Under the pieces are notes generated by a model. It was not told the origin of the DNA. It did no database searches and saw nothing but the letters and a program-made list of their open reading frames with translations. DNA of 64,000 nucleotides from Fumia sp045615345. Its GTDB lineage: Bacteria; Bacillota; Clostridia; Oscillospirales; Ruminococcaceae. A program made the translations under genes and the position numbers. The stretch covers positions 1-64,000 of the forward strand of contig JAZLER010000016.1 in the NCBI GenBank assembly GCA_045615345.1, in the 5' to 3' direction. Positions 41,367-49,792 of this stretch are shown here, piece by piece (position 1 is the first letter of the stretch; each line of letters begins with the position of its first letter).

Positions 41367-42042
41367 TGCCTGCTTCCTCCATTTCCTTCAAAATCTGAAT
41401 ACCACTGGAGGTTCCTATACGGGTAGCACCTGCTTCGATCATTGCCTTTGCGGCTTCAAAGCTACGAACTCCACCTGCAGCTTTAACCTGCACGTCAGCT
41501 CCCGCATATTTTTTCATCAATTTAACGTGTTCTGCCTTGGCACCGTCAGTACCAAAACCCGTACTTGTTTTTACAAAATCAGGTTTCACACGGGATGCGA
41601 TTTTTGCAACTTCAATGATTTCTTCCTCAGTAAGATAACAGGTTTCAAAAATTACTTTTACACATATACCTGCCTTACGGCCTACTGCTACCAACTGGCG
41701 CATTTCTTCTTCAATATAAGCGTAGTCGTGTTCTTTTACTTTGCCTACGTTAAGAAGGTAGTCAAATTCCTGACATCCGTCTGCAACGGCGTTTGAAGCC
41801 TCTGCCACCTTGGATGCAATAGTCATCTGACCCAAAGGAAAACCAACTGCTGCACCTGTAAGAACTTCGCTTCCTTCAAGGAACTCACGGCACATTTTAA
41901 CGGGATAGGTGTTGATTGCAACCGACTTAAAGCCATAATGCTTTGCTTCATCACACAGTTTCTGGAAGTCCTCCTTTACGGCAAACGCTTTTAGATTAGT
42001 GTGGTCTACCATAGCGGCAAATTGTTTCTTAGTAATAGACAT
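41359..42042 (-). CDS. deoC: Deoxyribose-phosphate-aldolase-family protein
   Basis: A 227-residue class I aldolase. DHTNLKAF at the N-terminus, CQEFDYLLNVG, the Schiff-base Lys in FVKTSTGF and the second Lys in VKAAGGVR match DeoC. It normally cleaves deoxyribose-5-phosphate to glyceraldehyde-3-phosphate and acetaldehyde. Pairing with a Gfo/Idh dehydrogenase and lack of deoxyribonucleoside genes suggest a wider substrate. A perfect consensus promoter lies upstream. Confidence 0.9.
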   Translation of the reverse strand: MSITKKQFAAMVDHTNLKAFAVKEDFQKLCDEAKHYGFKSVAINTYPVKMCREFLEGSEVLTGAAVGFPLGQMTIASKVAEASNAVADGCQEFDYLLNVGKVKEHDYAYIEEEMRQLVAVGRKAGICVKVIFETCYLTEEEIIEVAKIASRVKPDFVKTSTGFGTDGAKAEHVKLMKKYAGADVQVKAAGGVRSFEAAKAMIEAGATRIGTSSGIQILKEMEEAGIE

Positions 42043-42054
42043 TTTAAGTTACCT

Positions 42055-42089
42055 CTTTCGTTTTCTTTTGTATAGTTTCGTTTACTTTT
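42055..42089 (-). promoter_or_regulatory. Direct repeats, likely operator of the DeoR-type protein
   Basis: On the minus strand AAAAGTAAACGAAAC (42089-42075) and AAAAGAAAACGAAAG (42069-42055) repeat with a period of 20 bases, just after the -10 box of the deoC promoter. This position would block transcription. A third, weaker TTTTCG copy lies in the spacer of the divergent promoter. Confidence 0.72.
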
Positions 42090-42091
42090 AT

Positions 42092-42120
42092 ATTATATAT
42101 ATTTTTAAAATTTGTGTCAA
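42092..42120 (-). promoter_or_regulatory. Consensus promoter of the deoC/Gfo operon
   Basis: TTGACA, exactly 17 bases and TATAAT on the minus strand, a full match to the housekeeping consensus, so strong repression is expected. Confidence 0.88.
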
Positions 42121-42129
42121 TAGTTTTTA

Positions 42130-42158
42130 TTGACAATTTTCGCTCTTTTTTGTAAAAT
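42130..42158 (+). promoter_or_regulatory. Promoter of the second DeoR-type gene
   Basis: TTGACA, 17 bases containing TTTTCG, and TAAAAT preceded by TG. The TTTTCG copy suggests autoregulation. Confidence 0.82.
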
Positions 42159-42180
42159 ACAAACAGAGAGGATGAGTTAT

Positions 42181-42957
42181 ATGAAAGATACAACTTTATA
42201 TAATAAAGAACGTCATCAGAAAATTCTTGAGCTTATACGTCAAAACGGCAGTGTAAACGTTGTAAGTCTTGCTGAACGCTTTCACGTCACAACTGCAACC
42301 ATCCGTGCAGATTTAAGCCTTCTGGAATCCGCAGGTGCATTGACCCGTACCCACGGCGGTGCTATTACTAAAATTTACGACCGTATTGAGCCTAAAATTC
42401 ATGAACGTCATAACGAAGATGAAAAGAAAAAAATTGCGTCAGAAGCAGTTAAGCTTATAAAAGAAAATGACATTCTTTTACTCGATACAGGCACTACAAT
42501 AGTAAGTTTGGCAAAAGCTTTGGTAGCTTCAAATCTGACACAACTGACAATTTTTTCAAACGATATTGACGTTATCCGTATTTTAGAGGAAAAAGAACAA
42601 TTTTCCTTGCATCTTCTTCCGGGAAAAATAAGAAACGGATTTCACTATTGTCACGGCTCACTGACGTCACAGATGCTTTACGACTGTCACTTTAACAAAC
42701 TGTTTCTGTCCACTTCCTCCATCAGTATAGAAGAAGGTTTAACTACGCAAAATCCTGAACTTGCACAACTTAAACGGATAATGATTAACACCGCCGATGA
42801 GATAATTTTACTCTCCGACTCAAGTAAACTGCATCACGTGGATTTTCAGAAATTTGCAAGCTTAGAACAGATTGATACGTTGATTATGGATTCTGATTTA
42901 AGTATTGAAGATTCCGACAGACTTAAAAATTCTGTAAAAAATCTGATTTTGGTATAA
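42181..42957 (+). CDS. DeoR-family regulator of the deoC operon
   Basis: A 258-residue protein with an N-terminal winged helix (HQKILELIRQNGSVN; RFHVTTATIRADL) and the hinge TRTHGGA. The sensor part has LLDTGTTIVSLAKAL and LLSDSSKLHH. ATG 42181 follows GAGAGGATG at good distance; ATG 42172 is too close to it. It is divergent from deoC/Gfo, with direct repeats between the genes. The effector is probably a sugar phosphate of that pathway. Confidence 0.9.
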   Translation: MKDTTLYNKERHQKILELIRQNGSVNVVSLAERFHVTTATIRADLSLLESAGALTRTHGGAITKIYDRIEPKIHERHNEDEKKKIASEAVKLIKENDILLLDTGTTIVSLAKALVASNLTQLTIFSNDIDVIRILEEKEQFSLHLLPGKIRNGFHYCHGSLTSQMLYDCHFNKLFLSTSSISIEEGLTTQNPELAQLKRIMINTADEIILLSDSSKLHHVDFQKFASLEQIDTLIMDSDLSIEDSDRLKNSVKNLILV

Positions 42958-42960
42958 AAT

Positions 42961-42991
42961 AAAACCGAGGTGGATTTACACCTCGGTTTTT
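42961..42991. terminator. Bidirectional terminator
   Basis: AAAACCGAGGTG and CACCTCGGTTTT pair, with T-runs on both strands, between the convergent DeoR and isomerase-type genes. Confidence 0.88.
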
Positions 42992-43893
42992 TATCCTTCA
43001 AATTCATCGTAAGCTGTCAGAATATGCTTGCCTATAAGATACATAAGCTTTTCAATTTCTGCCTGCATCTCAAGAGTAGGTTCAAGAAGACGGTTTTCTT
43101 TGTCAAAGCTTCTTCTGGGACCTACCCAAAAATCGGCGGAGCGCAAAGTGTTTGGTGCTTCAAAAGTAAGCGACCCTTTGAAGTTTATATCCTTTAATGC
43201 ACAGATTACCTCGTCAACATTCATCGTACCAAAGTACGGAATCATATGCTCGTCAAGTCCACCACGGTTGTCGTTAAAGTGAACAGCGTACAAATCATCG
43301 CCCATCGCCAATATCTCATCATACTGGCTACCCTCGATGTTCGCGTGTCCCGTATCCCAACAGGAATGGAAAAGCGGATGATTCACATACTCAGAAAACT
43401 CACGCATATCCGCACCGGTTTTAGGCCAGTAAAAATTCGATGTCGTACCATTTTCGTGCAAAACATTTACGTTATTCTTTTCCATTGTATCAAAAAGCTG
43501 TTCAAAGAAAGCCTTGTTACGCTTTTGCCACTCCAATTTAGATATGTCATAAGCCCAGCCTGGGTGAACAACCATATTTTTGATACCTAAAATTCCGCAA
43601 ATCTCAATACATCTTTTATTTATATCAACCAACCTGTCAAACTGACCATCAGTAAGAGGATTACCAGCCGGTGAATGGCACTGCACAAACTCAATACCGT
43701 TTGATTTTGCGTATTCATTTATCTTTTCTGCGTTCTTTCGCCAGTCGTCTGAAATGAGCAACTCATCGTTCTCAAAAACACTGTAAAGACTTAAATCAAT
43801 ATACTTAAACCCAGCCTTACGTACCTGTTCAATTCGTTCTGTGTAAGTACCGCAAAAACTGTTAAAATCTTCTGTTGTAGTTGCAAGTTTCAT
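42991..43893 (-). CDS. Sugar phosphate isomerase/epimerase-type TIM barrel (AP endonuclease 2 family)
   Basis: A 300-residue protein of the xylose-isomerase-like TIM-barrel superfamily. CHSPAG and NMVVHPGW, NVLHENGTT, CWDTGHANIEG and YAVHFNDNRGG are the usual metal-binding strands (Glu, Asp, His, His). Such proteins act in inositol, tagatose or other sugar epimerisation. It follows the unknown gene at 43906-44688 by 12 bases and likely shares its transcript. Confidence 0.85.
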   Translation of the reverse strand: MKLATTTEDFNSFCGTYTERIEQVRKAGFKYIDLSLYSVFENDELLISDDWRKNAEKINEYAKSNGIEFVQCHSPAGNPLTDGQFDRLVDINKRCIEICGILGIKNMVVHPGWAYDISKLEWQKRNKAFFEQLFDTMEKNNVNVLHENGTTSNFYWPKTGADMREFSEYVNHPLFHSCWDTGHANIEGSQYDEILAMGDDLYAVHFNDNRGGLDEHMIPYFGTMNVDEVICALKDINFKGSLTFEAPNTLRSADFWVGPRRSFDKENRLLEPTLEMQAEIEKLMYLIGKHILTAYDEFEG

Positions 43894-43905
43894 AAAATCA
43901 CCTTT

Positions 43906-44688
43906 CTAAAATAACACTTCCACATATCCGCCTGCAGAAATTGTAACATAGTTTTTTCCGTTATCGGTATGGAAGGTATAATCTTTACCAAAAACAGGTC
44001 TGATTGCTTTATCACAAATAATCTCTGCTGTTTTTGTGGCTTCGGGTATAAGGCGGTCACCGGTTGCAACAGTACGCTCAATACCATTGTTATTGATAAT
44101 TATCAGGCGATAACCACCATCAACGCAGTTTATCATCCAATGAAGTCCACCGTCAACCCAGCAAGGAAGGATTTTCTTCAAAACTTCAGTAATATTCTCA
44201 GGTTCCACTATGTTTTTATGTTTTGCAGAAAAATTGCTGTCGCCTGTCAGATCGATGAGATAATCATATTTTTCCAAATCATTATCAGCGTGGACTATAT
44301 CAAACACATCGGGCATTCCGCCATTTTTGATTATATAAGTTTCGTTACCAAGAGCTTCCTTTTCATCGCCAAAAATCTTACCGAAAACTTCGGCAATTCT
44401 GTCGCACTGAATCCTTTTAACAGCTGACTTCGGGAAACCAAGATATCCATCATTACCATCATCTATAAACAGTGCCATATCCATAACTTCAAAATCTGTA
44501 GGCAACACAATCGCAATCGGTGTATATGCAGTTCCCCTGTCATCTGAACGAACACTGTTATTGAATTTTTCTTCATCTTCAAGGTAAATATGTTGCATAC
44601 ATCTGATACCATCGTTCTCACCAACAAACCCTGCTTTCACAGTAGCTTCCCAGGTTTTCGGATGATAGGTATGGAAAAATCGAAACAT
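43906..44688 (-). CDS. Unknown protein, perhaps the C-terminal part of a glycosidase
   Basis: A 260-residue protein that I do not recognise. It has its own ATG 44688 after GAGGAGGG. A possible flavodoxin-like segment is ALFIDDGNDGYLGF with KYDYLIDLTGD, followed by a beta-rich C-terminus (RLIIINNNGIERTVATGD, ISAGGYVEVLF). This resembles the end of large glycosidases (trimerisation-like plus beta-sandwich domain) without the catalytic barrel, so the gene may be a remnant. It is grouped with the TIM-barrel isomerase. Confidence 0.6.
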   Translation of the reverse strand: MFRFFHTYHPKTWEATVKAGFVGENDGIRCMQHIYLEDEEKFNNSVRSDDRGTAYTPIAIVLPTDFEVMDMALFIDDGNDGYLGFPKSAVKRIQCDRIAEVFGKIFGDEKEALGNETYIIKNGGMPDVFDIVHADNDLEKYDYLIDLTGDSNFSAKHKNIVEPENITEVLKKILPCWVDGGLHWMINCVDGGYRLIIINNNGIERTVATGDRLIPEATKTAEIICDKAIRPVFGKDYTFHTDNGKNYVTISAGGYVEVLF

Positions 44689-44814
44689 ATAAACCCTCCT
44701 CTTACAATTATCAAACAGATAATATATAAATAGCCGCAGATATCCGGATAACTACAACTGCTTAAAGTCACTATCTACATATTAACATTATATTTTTAAA
44801 AGTCAAGAAAAAGA

Positions 44815-44843
44815 TTTACTTTTCCTTTCAGCTATGATACAAT
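44815..44843 (+). promoter_or_regulatory. Promoter of the CapA-type gene
   Basis: TTTACT, 17 bases, TACAAT. The ribosome site AGGTGG precedes ATG 44870. Confidence 0.72.
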
Positions 44844-44869
44844 AAAACAAAAAATGTCAGGTGGATAAA

Positions 44870-45988
44870 ATGGTTAAGATTTCTTTTGTAGGAGATATGC
44901 TTCCAAGTGGCAGAATAAATAAAATAACAGATGGTGATTACCATTCACTTTTTAAAAATGCCACAAAGCTTAAAAACTGCGACTATCTGGTGGGAAACTT
45001 AGAAACTCCCGTTGCAGGTAAAGAGCTTGAATACACTTACGAGAGATTTTGTTTCAATACGCCTGAATCCTTTCTTGATGCGATAAAGGATTGTGGGTTT
45101 GATATGCTCTGCCTTGCAAACAACCACTGTATGGACAGAGGCGAAGATGGGTTATTACGCACCATAAATAACTGCAAGGAAAAAGGCTTTGACACAATCG
45201 GCGCATACACTTCCTCCGAAGAAAGAAATATACTATTCATCAAGGATTTTGATGGTATCAAGGTAGCATTCATAAACTATACTTACGGCACAAATACCTT
45301 TGTACACAACAACTTCCTTGAACACAAGTATATGGTAAACCTCATTCAGCCTGAGGAAACTAAAAAAGGTTCTGTCCATCTTCTTAATGATTATGAGCAG
45401 ATTGCAGAGGATGTCGAGCGCATATACATAAAAAAAAGTGAAGAATATGATGCGGTAAGGCCTTATCTTGAACAGCTTGAAAATGATATAAAATACGCTA
45501 AAGAAAACTCCGATTATGTGATTATGCTTTTGCATTGTGGCGGTCAGTATATAGAAAAAGTCGACCCGTATACAATTTTTATTGCTGAGAAAATCAAGGA
45601 GTTTGGTGCAGATATCATAGTCGGCACCCATCAGCACGTTATCCAGAGTTGTGAACACAAGGATAATTATCTTAAAATTTTCTGCCTTGGAAATCTTTTT
45701 TATGATAACCGCGTGGAAGGTATAAACTACTATTTTGATTCGCCTACATACGATGCTGTTTTCCACTTAGAGCTTTCCAAAGACAAAAACGGAAAAGTTA
45801 AGGATAAAAAAAGCTTCAGCATCTATACAACGGCGTTTGACGAAAAGGGTCTTCCTACTGTTTTAGACAGCTATGATGTACATAAAATCAATAATGAAAC
45901 CTATGTAAGACAGGAAATCCTGCGTTACGCAAACCTCTTTGCCGGAGAAGAAAAATACAAAGAAGTCAAAGAAGAATATGAATTGTAA
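44870..45988 (+). CDS. CapA-family metallophosphatase-like protein
   Basis: A 372-residue protein without signal peptide. FVGDMLPSG at the start, NLETPV, CLANNHCMDRG, LLHCGGQYI and VGTHQHVIQ are the blocks of the CapA/PgsA (PGA_cap) metal-binding fold, related to calcineurin-like phosphatases. Named for poly-gamma-glutamate capsule synthesis, the family is broad and this copy is isolated from capsule genes. Its position among sugar genes gives no clear substrate. ATG 44870 preferred over GTG 44861. Confidence 0.84.
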   Translation: MVKISFVGDMLPSGRINKITDGDYHSLFKNATKLKNCDYLVGNLETPVAGKELEYTYERFCFNTPESFLDAIKDCGFDMLCLANNHCMDRGEDGLLRTINNCKEKGFDTIGAYTSSEERNILFIKDFDGIKVAFINYTYGTNTFVHNNFLEHKYMVNLIQPEETKKGSVHLLNDYEQIAEDVERIYIKKSEEYDAVRPYLEQLENDIKYAKENSDYVIMLLHCGGQYIEKVDPYTIFIAEKIKEFGADIIVGTHQHVIQSCEHKDNYLKIFCLGNLFYDNRVEGINYYFDSPTYDAVFHLELSKDKNGKVKDKKSFSIYTTAFDEKGLPTVLDSYDVHKINNETYVRQEILRYANLFAGEEKYKEVKEEYEL

Positions 45989-45989
45989 C

Positions 45990-46019
45990 AAAAACCGAGG
46001 GTTTCCCCTCGGTTTTTGT
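45990..46019. terminator. Bidirectional terminator
   Basis: AAAAACCGAGGG and CCCTCGGTTTTT pair around TTTC between the convergent CapA and esterase genes; the esterase stop codon lies at its edge. Confidence 0.9.
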
Positions 46020-46777
46020 TAGTTAAATATCCATTCTAAAACTTTCTCGATGTGATAATCCCAGAATTCCCAAGTATGACCACCTTCGGACTCAAAATAG
46101 GAAAAATCAAAATCCAATGACTGCATTTTCTCCTTGAACCTTACAATATCCTGATACATAAAATCATCATAACCTGTCGCCATATAGACACGGGGTTTTA
46201 ACTTTTTCTTATTGCATTCCTCCGAGAGGAAGAAAAGGTCCTCACTTTCAGGGACTGTGAGCTCTTCGCCTAAAATCGGTACCATTGTAGCCAAATCAAA
46301 ATCTTCTCTTAAAAGATTTGTAACAGGCGAAAGACCTGCCACCGCAGAAAACTTATCATTTTCCCTGAATGCAATTTTCAAAGCACCATATCCGCCCATT
46401 GAAAGACCCGCGATAAAATTATCTTCGCGTTTATCCGAAACATTGAAAAACTGCGAAACAATTTTCGGAAGTTCCTTTGCAATATAAGTGTAGTATTGCT
46501 GTCCATATTTCATATCGGTATAAAAACTTCTCGCACCTGACGGCATTACGACACAAATCCCGTGTCGGTTTGCATATCTTTCTATTGATGTACGGCGAAG
46601 CCATATGGAATAATCGTCACTCAGTCCGTGCAAAAGGTAAAGGCATTTGAATTTTTCATCAGTTGCCTTTGTTTTAATTCCGATTTCCCCCACAGTGCTT
46701 TTTTGTGGGATTACAACATAAATTTCCGTCTGCATTCCAAGAGATTCACTGTAAAACTTTAAATTTGCAAGTGCCAT
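46019..46777 (-). CDS. Esterase of the EstA/FrmB type (alpha/beta hydrolase)
   Basis: A 252-residue cytoplasmic esterase. The oxyanion block is LYLLHGLSDDYSIW, the nucleophile elbow GLSMGGYGA (Ser126), the acid in ATGYDDFMYQD and the His in EGGHTWEFWDYH. This is the tributyrin/feruloyl/acetyl esterase group. RBS TGAGGTG. As a single gene beside many glycosidases it probably deacylates imported oligosaccharides. Confidence 0.87.
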   Translation of the reverse strand: MALANLKFYSESLGMQTEIYVVIPQKSTVGEIGIKTKATDEKFKCLYLLHGLSDDYSIWLRRTSIERYANRHGICVVMPSGARSFYTDMKYGQQYYTYIAKELPKIVSQFFNVSDKREDNFIAGLSMGGYGALKIAFRENDKFSAVAGLSPVTNLLREDFDLATMVPILGEELTVPESEDLFFLSEECNKKKLKPRVYMATGYDDFMYQDIVRFKEKMQSLDFDFSYFESEGGHTWEFWDYHIEKVLEWIFN

Positions 46778-46837
46778 TTTTTCACCTCAAAAAATAAATC
46801 CGTTTTATAGGACAGTAAATGTTATATACTTAAATCA

Positions 46838-46917
46838 CAGGCAAAAAAGGTTTTTGTTTTCTACCAACTTTCCTTTTACCATCCAAGTTTTTTGTTTTTA
46901 CTTTTTTGCCTGTCGTT
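46838..46917. repeat. Inverted repeat with long loop
   Basis: ACAGGCAAAAAAGG and ACTTTTTTGCCTGT pair over 13 of 14 positions around a T-rich loop of about 50 bases, in the upstream region of the esterase gene. Function is unknown; a leader RNA structure or a degenerate mobile repeat are options. No riboswitch consensus was recognised. Confidence 0.45.
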
Positions 46918-46945
46918 TGTTTTTCATTTTTAATTTTCCTTTCGC

Positions 46946-46980
46946 AAAACTGACGGTGTAGTTCCTACGCCGTCAGTTTT
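46946..46980 (-). terminator. Terminator of the metF/metH/ClC chain
   Basis: AAAACTGACGGCGTAG and CTACACCGTCAGTTTT form a stem on the minus strand. It includes the last codons of the ClC gene; the T-run is short. Confidence 0.75.
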
Positions 46981-48158
46981 GTTTCAAACAAAGTTACATT
47001 ATAAATATTATCTTTGCCCGAGCATACAAAGGCAAAAATTACTGCTATCAGGAAAAATCCGCCATCGGCTATTCCAAACATCTCAAAGCACAAAAACAAA
47101 GTTGCCAGCGGACAGTTTGTAACAGAAGCAAACAAAGCACCCATTCCGACAGCCGTACCAAGCAACGGGTCAAGCCCAAGAATAAGAGAAGCAGTAGTAC
47201 CAAAAGTAGCGCCCACGCAAAAAGTAGGGATAATTTCGCCACCCTTAAAGCCTGCCCCGACTGTCAGGACAGTGAAAAGCATCTTGAGCAAAAAGTCATA
47301 ATAATTTATCTTTCCACACTCGAAAGCCCTTAAAATAAGTTCCATACCACTTCCGTTGTAGTCCATATTACCGACCAGAACAGTCATAGCAATTATAATC
47401 ACTGCACCAACCACAGCACAAAGCATATCATTTTTAAAAAGGCGTTTAAAAATATGTGAGCCTATGTGCAGACTTCTGCAAAAAACAGCGCCCACTATTC
47501 CACAGAGAATGGATATAACAAGTACCTTCCAGAGGTTTGAAAACTCAAAAAAAGTTATCGTGGGTACAGTAAATCTTTCAGGCTCGGCACCTAAAAATAA
47601 AGCTGTAAAAAACGCTGTAAAGCTTGATATTAAAGCAGGGACAATTCCCGTGTAGTAGTCTTTTTTGCGAACTACCTCAACTGCAAAAATTGCGGCCCCT
47701 AAGGGTGTACCGAAAACAGCAGAAAAACACGCCGCCATTCCCGAAAGGGTTAAAAATCTTCTTTCTTTGTCCGAAAGCTTGAAAGTATCAGAACAAAAAC
47801 TTGCTATACTTCCGCCCATCTGTAAAGCAGCACCCTCACGCCCTGCCGAACCACCACAGAGGTGGGTAAGACAGGATGCCAGAAACACTGCAGGAGTAAG
47901 AAGTTTTGATACTTTATATTCGCCTCTTACGCCCTCAAAAATATGTACTGTACCGACACCTTTTACCTTTAAAGCCTTGTATAAAAGTACTGTAAGTACA
48001 CCCGCTACTGGCAAGAGGAGCAAAACCCATTTATGTTCTCCCCTGAATTCTGTCACAAAGGAAATTGCCTTTGAAAACCCAAATCCAATAACACCGCAAA
48101 AGATGCCGAGAACTATTGAAGCAATGCCGAATTTTAAGATATTTGCAAATTTTTTCAT
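46965..48158 (-). CDS. ClC-family anion/proton antiporter, CLC-F-like (fluoride) subtype
   Basis: A 397-residue membrane protein with the ClC blocks GGSAGREGAALQMGG (gating Glu108 in Gly-Arg-Glu-Gly) and GAGFKGGEIIPTFCVGATFG. These versions, short length and the lack of a GSGIP filter resemble the fluoride-exporting CLC-F group rather than chloride transporters. Substrate is inferred from motifs. It overlaps the GH123-like gene by 4 bases and ends a six-gene chain. No fluoride riboswitch lies in front, as the gene is internal to the operon. Confidence 0.8.
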   Translation of the reverse strand: MKKFANILKFGIASIVLGIFCGVIGFGFSKAISFVTEFRGEHKWVLLLLPVAGVLTVLLYKALKVKGVGTVHIFEGVRGEYKVSKLLTPAVFLASCLTHLCGGSAGREGAALQMGGSIASFCSDTFKLSDKERRFLTLSGMAACFSAVFGTPLGAAIFAVEVVRKKDYYTGIVPALISSFTAFFTALFLGAEPERFTVPTITFFEFSNLWKVLVISILCGIVGAVFCRSLHIGSHIFKRLFKNDMLCAVVGAVIIIAMTVLVGNMDYNGSGMELILRAFECGKINYYDFLLKMLFTVLTVGAGFKGGEIIPTFCVGATFGTTASLILGLDPLLGTAVGMGALFASVTNCPLATLFLCFEMFGIADGGFFLIAVIFAFVCSGKDNIYNVTLFETKLTA

Positions 48159-49792
48159 ATCAGTTTTTTGATCTCCTCATTAACCCACTCACGCAAATTA
48201 AGAATATACTCCGAATTTCTGGGGTAAACTCCAAAATACTCAATTTCTTCAAGCTTTTTGAGTACTTCTTCTCTGCCAATATAGTTTTCAAGCAATTTCA
48301 AAGCGCGTAAATCCTGTAAAGCTTCGTTGAACACATAAATTCTTAACGACTCAACAACCTCATTTTTTTCATCAATCGGATAGACAAGATACGCATCGCC
48401 TGACGGAAATGCAAAGTCCGCTGTGGTATTTGCATACGGGTCAATAGCCCTTACTGCGTGCTGAGAAAACCAGAAATTGTAACCCCACTGCAAAAAACCT
48501 TTGATATCATATTTGTAAAGCTGATAGCCTAAAATTCTGTTGCGGTAAGAAGGCATCGCCATATAGCGGTTTGTAACACCCAGGTTCTGGGCACAGCAGT
48601 AGTAAGCCCAAAGACCCGGCACACCGCTGTCAATAAAGGGGTTGATATGGTCAATACCGACAATGGGCTTAGAAACGATACCCATCTGATAAAACTCAAA
48701 GTTTGAAAGAGCATCAATGATTTTGTCAGCCGGGATATGGTTATCCAAAATCGCTTTTACCCTCTTGTACTGCTCGGCATTTTTCAAAACAGGCTCGTCA
48801 GAAACATGGAAATAGCAGTTTTCGTAAACACCTTTTTCTTTTAAAAACGCCACAAGCTTTACAAGGAAAGTGTCAAGGAAGTTTTTGTATTCATCGGATA
48901 AAGCATCGGTTTCCCAACCAAAAATTCTTTTGTATTCGCCGTCAACCGTTGCCATAATTTTCGGGGCATGGTTTGCACCCCACTGAGTGAAAAGATGCGA
49001 AATTTCAAAATACTTAATACCTTTTTCAATACAAAGGTCGATAAATCTGCCAAGCTCTTTAAAGCAAAACTCATATCCACCGTTTGCCAGAGTAACCGAA
49101 ACGAGCTGATTTGTAAGTCGTTCACTACCGATTTTTGTATCAAGCGGCGGAGTGAAAACAGGGGTTAAAATCATATTGTGACCGAATTTCACATAGGTTT
49201 CAAGATACTTTTCAAAAACCTCATAATATTCATCGGACAAAATTTCGACATTATGGTGTACAGCTAAAGAATCGCCGTGAAACCAGCCTGTGTTAATAAG
49301 CTCCTGAGAGGGTAACTCGCAGTCAATAATAGTTGCAGTAACCGAAATTTCACTGACAACATTTCCTTCATAAGAAAACTTAAAGGTTATGGGGTATTCT
49401 CCGAAAATTTCACCTTTCGGCTCAACAGTTACCCAGAATGCGGCATTACGATGGTTTCGCACTGCCACCTCATCGCAGTTTATTATAAAAAGTGGGTCAG
49501 GGTAAAGTCCCGGTTCCTTGCTGAGAAAATCGTCATCACATTCGTGAATAAAACACGGCATATCCGAGGGAACATAGCCTACCTCTCTCACCTTTATATA
49601 TTCTTTGAGGGGTGAGTCAATTTCAAGCTTCAGCCACATCTTACATGCGTACAAATCCTCATCTACTTCACCTGCAAGCTGAAAGGAAAATATTTCGTTT
49701 TTGAAAAGTGAAAACTCTTTTAACTCTCTTGCATTTACAGGCTTGTCGAGAAAAACCTTCTCCAGACTGCTTATCGCTTTAAAATTATACAT
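48155..49792 (-). CDS. DUF4091/GH123-like putative glycosidase
   Basis: A 545-residue cytoplasmic protein. ATG 49792 follows GCGGAGG. An N-terminal beta-domain is followed by a barrel with NTGWFHGDSLAVHH, YFEISHLFTQWGANHAPK, YFHVSDEP and LQWGYNFW. These match DUF4091, the catalytic region of GH123 beta-N-acetylgalactosaminidases, in which neighbouring Asp-Glu residues act by substrate assistance (here SDEP). It overlaps metH by 8 bases and the ClC gene by 4 bases, an unexpected place for a glycosidase. Confidence 0.8.
   Translation of the reverse strand: MYNFKAISSLEKVFLDKPVNARELKEFSLFKNEIFSFQLAGEVDEDLYACKMWLKLEIDSPLKEYIKVREVGYVPSDMPCFIHECDDDFLSKEPGLYPDPLFIINCDEVAVRNHRNAAFWVTVEPKGEIFGEYPITFKFSYEGNVVSEISVTATIIDCELPSQELINTGWFHGDSLAVHHNVEILSDEYYEVFEKYLETYVKFGHNMILTPVFTPPLDTKIGSERLTNQLVSVTLANGGYEFCFKELGRFIDLCIEKGIKYFEISHLFTQWGANHAPKIMATVDGEYKRIFGWETDALSDEYKNFLDTFLVKLVAFLKEKGVYENCYFHVSDEPVLKNAEQYKRVKAILDNHIPADKIIDALSNFEFYQMGIVSKPIVGIDHINPFIDSGVPGLWAYYCCAQNLGVTNRYMAMPSYRNRILGYQLYKYDIKGFLQWGYNFWFSQHAVRAIDPYANTTADFAFPSGDAYLVYPIDEKNEVVESLRIYVFNEALQDLRALKLLENYIGREEVLKKLEEIEYFGVYPRNSEYILNLREWVNEEIKKLI

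Noticed and set aside
46778..46964. Fluoride riboswitch linked to the ClC gene
   Set aside because: This region is downstream of the ClC stop codon, and the true upstream side is coding sequence; no consensus seen.
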